Assembly (NCBI GenBank): GCA_002499455.1
Contig: DALN01000097.1
Location: 3,290-10,465, forward strand
DNA: 7,176 nucleotides
Origin: Methanoculleus sp. UBA77
GTDB lineage: Archaea > Halobacteriota > Methanomicrobia > Methanomicrobiales > Methanoculleaceae
Reading direction: 5' to 3'
Shown piece after piece: positions 5,699 to 7,176 of the stretch. A program made the position numbers and the translations under genes. Each line of letters opens with the position of its first letter. Position 1 is the first letter of the stretch. The notes under the pieces were generated by a model. That model did no database searches. It was not told the DNA's origin and worked only from the letters and a program-made list of their open reading frames with translations.

Positions 5699-6169
5699 AT
5701 GATGAACGCCCCATTTCCACAGGTCAGGATCGTACCCATACGGATGCTCAAGCCTGACACCGCAGAACGCCTGCTCAATGGGCTCGCCGCGATCCCCGGC
5801 ATCCGCCGGGTGATGATCCACGGCCCCGGCCTGCCAAAGAAAGTCCCGTACGGGCCGGCACGGGGAAGTCCGAATCCGCATTCGGACCGCAAAGCGATCC
5901 GCGTCGGCGATGCCGAGATTGCGCTGCGTATCCAGGTGGGCGAGATCATCCTGGAGGTCGAGGACGCCTCCGTCATCGAGGAGATCCGGTCGCTCTGCGA
6001 CGGTTTCTTCACGGAGTTTTCTTACCGGCTTCAGGAGGGCAGGTTCATGAAGACCGCTCCGACGCTCGTTGACTACGCGAAGTACGGCCCCGATGCCGAT
6101 ACGTCGCTCATCGGCCTTGCGGACCCCCGTTCCGGGGAAGGCCCGGTGATCGTCCGGACTGAGCGGTGA
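5699..6169 (+). CDS. mcrD: Methyl-coenzyme M reductase operon protein D
   Basis: McrD is a small cytoplasmic protein encoded in nearly all mcr operons. It is not part of the purified enzyme core and is thought to help assembly or activation of MCR. The start FPQVRIVPIRMLKPDTAERLLNGL and the segment GIRRVMIHGPGLPKKVPYGPARG fit the family, followed by an acidic-hydrophobic strand region (RVGDAEIALRIQVGEIILEVED). Length is 156 aa from the first of two tandem ATGs (5699, 5702); either could be used. The open frame extends upstream into mcrB without family-like sequence, so the tandem ATG, 16 nt after the mcrB stop, is preferred. The SD before it is weak, suggesting lower expression than its neighbours. 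Confidence 0.92.
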   Translation: MMNAPFPQVRIVPIRMLKPDTAERLLNGLAAIPGIRRVMIHGPGLPKKVPYGPARGSPNPHSDRKAIRVGDAEIALRIQVGEIILEVEDASVIEEIRSLCDGFFTEFSYRLQEGRFMKTAPTLVDYAKYGPDADTSLIGLADPRSGEGPVIVRTER

Positions 6170-6260
6170 CGAATGGTTCGTCAGTACCTGAAAATATGGG
6201 CAGAAATCGTTCAAGACAGGAAAAGGATAAGACATCAATCGCTTTGAGGTGAATTGAAAC
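6170..6260 (+). promoter_or_regulatory. mcrD-mcrG spacer with SD and possible internal promoter
   Basis: This 91-nt spacer is the largest gap in the operon and holds no coding remnant I can recognise. GAGGTGA (6246-6252) is a strong SD for mcrG. An AT-rich AAAATATG (6191-6198) preceded by CTG could act as a weak TATA box with a start near 6220. The promoter part is speculative. Confidence 0.4.
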
Positions 6261-7025
6261 ATGGCATACAAGCCCCAGTACGGTCCCGGGACATCGATTG
6301 TCGCCGAGAACCGGCGCAAACAGATGAACCCCAACCAGAAGCTTGAGAAGGTTCGTTCCGTAACCGATGAGGACATCGTGCTGATCCTCGGCCACCGGGC
6401 TCCCGGCTCGGCATACCCGAGCGCCCACCCGCCGCTCGCCGAGCAGCAGGAGATCGACTGCCCGATGCGCAAGCTCGTCAAGCCCACCGAGGGCGCCAAG
6501 GCCGGCGACCGCGTCCGCTACATCCAGTTCGCGGACTCGATGTTCAACGCCCCCTCGCAGCCCTACCAGCGGACCTACACCGAGATGTACCGCTTCCGTG
6601 GTATCGACCCCGGTACGCTCTCCGGCCGTCAGATCGTCGAGTGCCGCGAGCGCGACCTCGAGAAGTACTCCAAGGAACTCATCGAGACCGAGATGTTCGA
6701 CCCCGCTCTCGTCGGCATCCGTGGTGCGACCGTGCACGGCCACTCGCTCCGTCTCGCTGAAGACGGCATGATGTTCGACATGCTTCAGAGGAACGTCCTC
6801 GGTGAGGACGGCATCGTCAAGTACGTCAAGAACCAGATCGGCGAGCCCCTCGACCGTGCGGTTGCCGTCGGCAAGCCCATGGACGAGAAGTGGCTCAAGG
6901 CGCACACGACGATCTTCCACTCGCTCGTCGGAACCGCCTACCGTGACGACGCCGAATACGTCGAATACGTCCAGCGCATCCACTCGCTGCGCACGAAATA
7001 CGGCTTCATGCCGAAAGAGGAGTGA
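6261..7025 (+). CDS. mcrG: Methyl-coenzyme M reductase subunit gamma
   Basis: McrG is the gamma subunit of MCR and lines part of the F430 pocket. The 254-aa protein has the family length and conserved blocks in order: MAYKPQYGPGTSIVAENRRK at the N-terminus, ILGHRAPG near residue 42, RYIQFADSMFNAP (86-98), and PGTLSGRQIVE with L120-S121-G122-R123. These last residues correspond to the coenzyme-contact residues Leu117, Ser118 and Arg120 of the Methanothermobacter enzyme. The block GIRGATVHGHSLRL has H159 and H161 near F430. A strong SD (GAGGTGA) lies 8 nt before the ATG. The stop is 5 nt from mcrA and lies inside the mcrA SD, so translation of the two is probably coupled. It follows mcrD directly; the mcrC found here in many operons is missing. 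Confidence 0.97.
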   Translation: MAYKPQYGPGTSIVAENRRKQMNPNQKLEKVRSVTDEDIVLILGHRAPGSAYPSAHPPLAEQQEIDCPMRKLVKPTEGAKAGDRVRYIQFADSMFNAPSQPYQRTYTEMYRFRGIDPGTLSGRQIVECRERDLEKYSKELIETEMFDPALVGIRGATVHGHSLRLAEDGMMFDMLQRNVLGEDGIVKYVKNQIGEPLDRAVAVGKPMDEKWLKAHTTIFHSLVGTAYRDDAEYVEYVQRIHSLRTKYGFMPKEE

Positions 7026-7026
7026 T
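7019..7026 (+). promoter_or_regulatory. Ribosome binding site of mcrA, overlapping the mcrG stop
   Basis: GGAGTGAT contains the mcrG TGA stop and lies four bases before the mcrA ATG at 7031. It parallels the SD/stop overlap at fwdB-fwdA. Confidence 0.7.
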
Positions 7027-7030
7027 TACA

Positions 7031-7176
7031 ATGGCAAAGATTGAGAGATCCCAGAAACTGTTCCTGAAGGCACTCAAGGAGAAGTTCCAGGGGCAGGACG
7101 TCGAGTCCGAGACCGCCGAGTTCTACAAGTTCAACGGCGTCCGGCAGTCTCCCCGTAAGATGGAGTTCATGAAGGC
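7031..7176 (+). CDS. mcrA: Methyl-coenzyme M reductase subunit alpha (5' part, truncated by window)
   Basis: McrA is the largest MCR subunit (usually about 550-570 aa) and carries most of the F430 site and the modified residues. Only the first 48 codons are inside the window. They begin MAKIERSQKLFLKALKEKF and continue through GVRQSPRKMEFMK, which is characteristic of the alpha-subunit N-terminus; the wording resembles Methanomicrobiales such as Methanoculleus. No active-site residue is visible yet. The gene is the last of the usual operon order and begins 5 nt after mcrG. Confidence 0.96.
   Translation, partial: MAKIERSQKLFLKALKEKFQGQDVESETAEFYKFNGVRQSPRKMEFMK

Noticed and set aside
4264..6012. 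Long minus-strand open frame opposite mcrB and mcrD
   Set aside because: It is a shadow of the high-GC3 mcr genes; mcrB has full family motifs on the plus strand.

Overview
The window comes from a hydrogenotrophic methanogenic archaeon. It holds genes for the first and the last steps of CO2 reduction to methane, placed head to head. The left side (minus strand) carries three subunits of formylmethanofuran dehydrogenase in the order fwdD-fwdB-fwdA. The right side (plus strand) carries the methyl-coenzyme M reductase operon mcrB-mcrD-mcrG-mcrA. GC-rich genes, AT-rich intergenic DNA, Shine-Dalgarno sites resembling GGAGGTGAT and protein wording such as the McrA N-terminus suggest Methanomicrobiales, probably close to Methanoculleus. 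The genus is inferred from memory of the families, not from a search.

Layout. Positions 1-1584 (minus) hold fwdA: its 3' end lies outside the window and its frame is broken by one extra base near 988-989. Positions 1588-2958 (minus) are fwdB and 2958-3371 (minus) are fwdD. The three are tightly packed, with ribosome binding sites inside or against the preceding stop codons. Positions 3372-4377 form a gene-free divergent control region of about 1 kb. Positions 4378-5682 are mcrB, 5699-6169 mcrD, 6261-7025 mcrG, and 7031 to the window end is the first 48 codons of mcrA. There is no mcrC between mcrD and mcrG.

The divergent region is the least explained part. Going left to right it contains: a roughly 170-nt fwd leader with an imperfect 15-nt direct repeat; an AT-rich fwd promoter candidate with a long inverted repeat just upstream; a GC-rich island (about 3676-3862) with four GTCCGG words and five possible hairpins, which could be an unannotated structured RNA; an inverted repeat overlapping a TATA-like box; a second small GC-rich hairpin island with CCCGGGG repeated at 21 bp; a cluster of alternating GTTCAA/TTGAAC half-sites; a good BRE/TATA pair; and an mcrB 5' leader with two clear stem-loops, the first starting almost exactly where the mRNA is predicted to start. 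None of these regulatory or RNA calls is proven here; they rest on visible dyads and spacing.

How the genes work together: Fwd reduces CO2 with low-potential electrons onto methanofuran to give formylmethanofuran. After the intermediate carriers (not in this window), MCR reduces methyl-CoM with CoB to methane and the heterodisulfide. Facing operons give a simple physical basis for co-regulating pathway entry and exit, though co-regulation is an inference.
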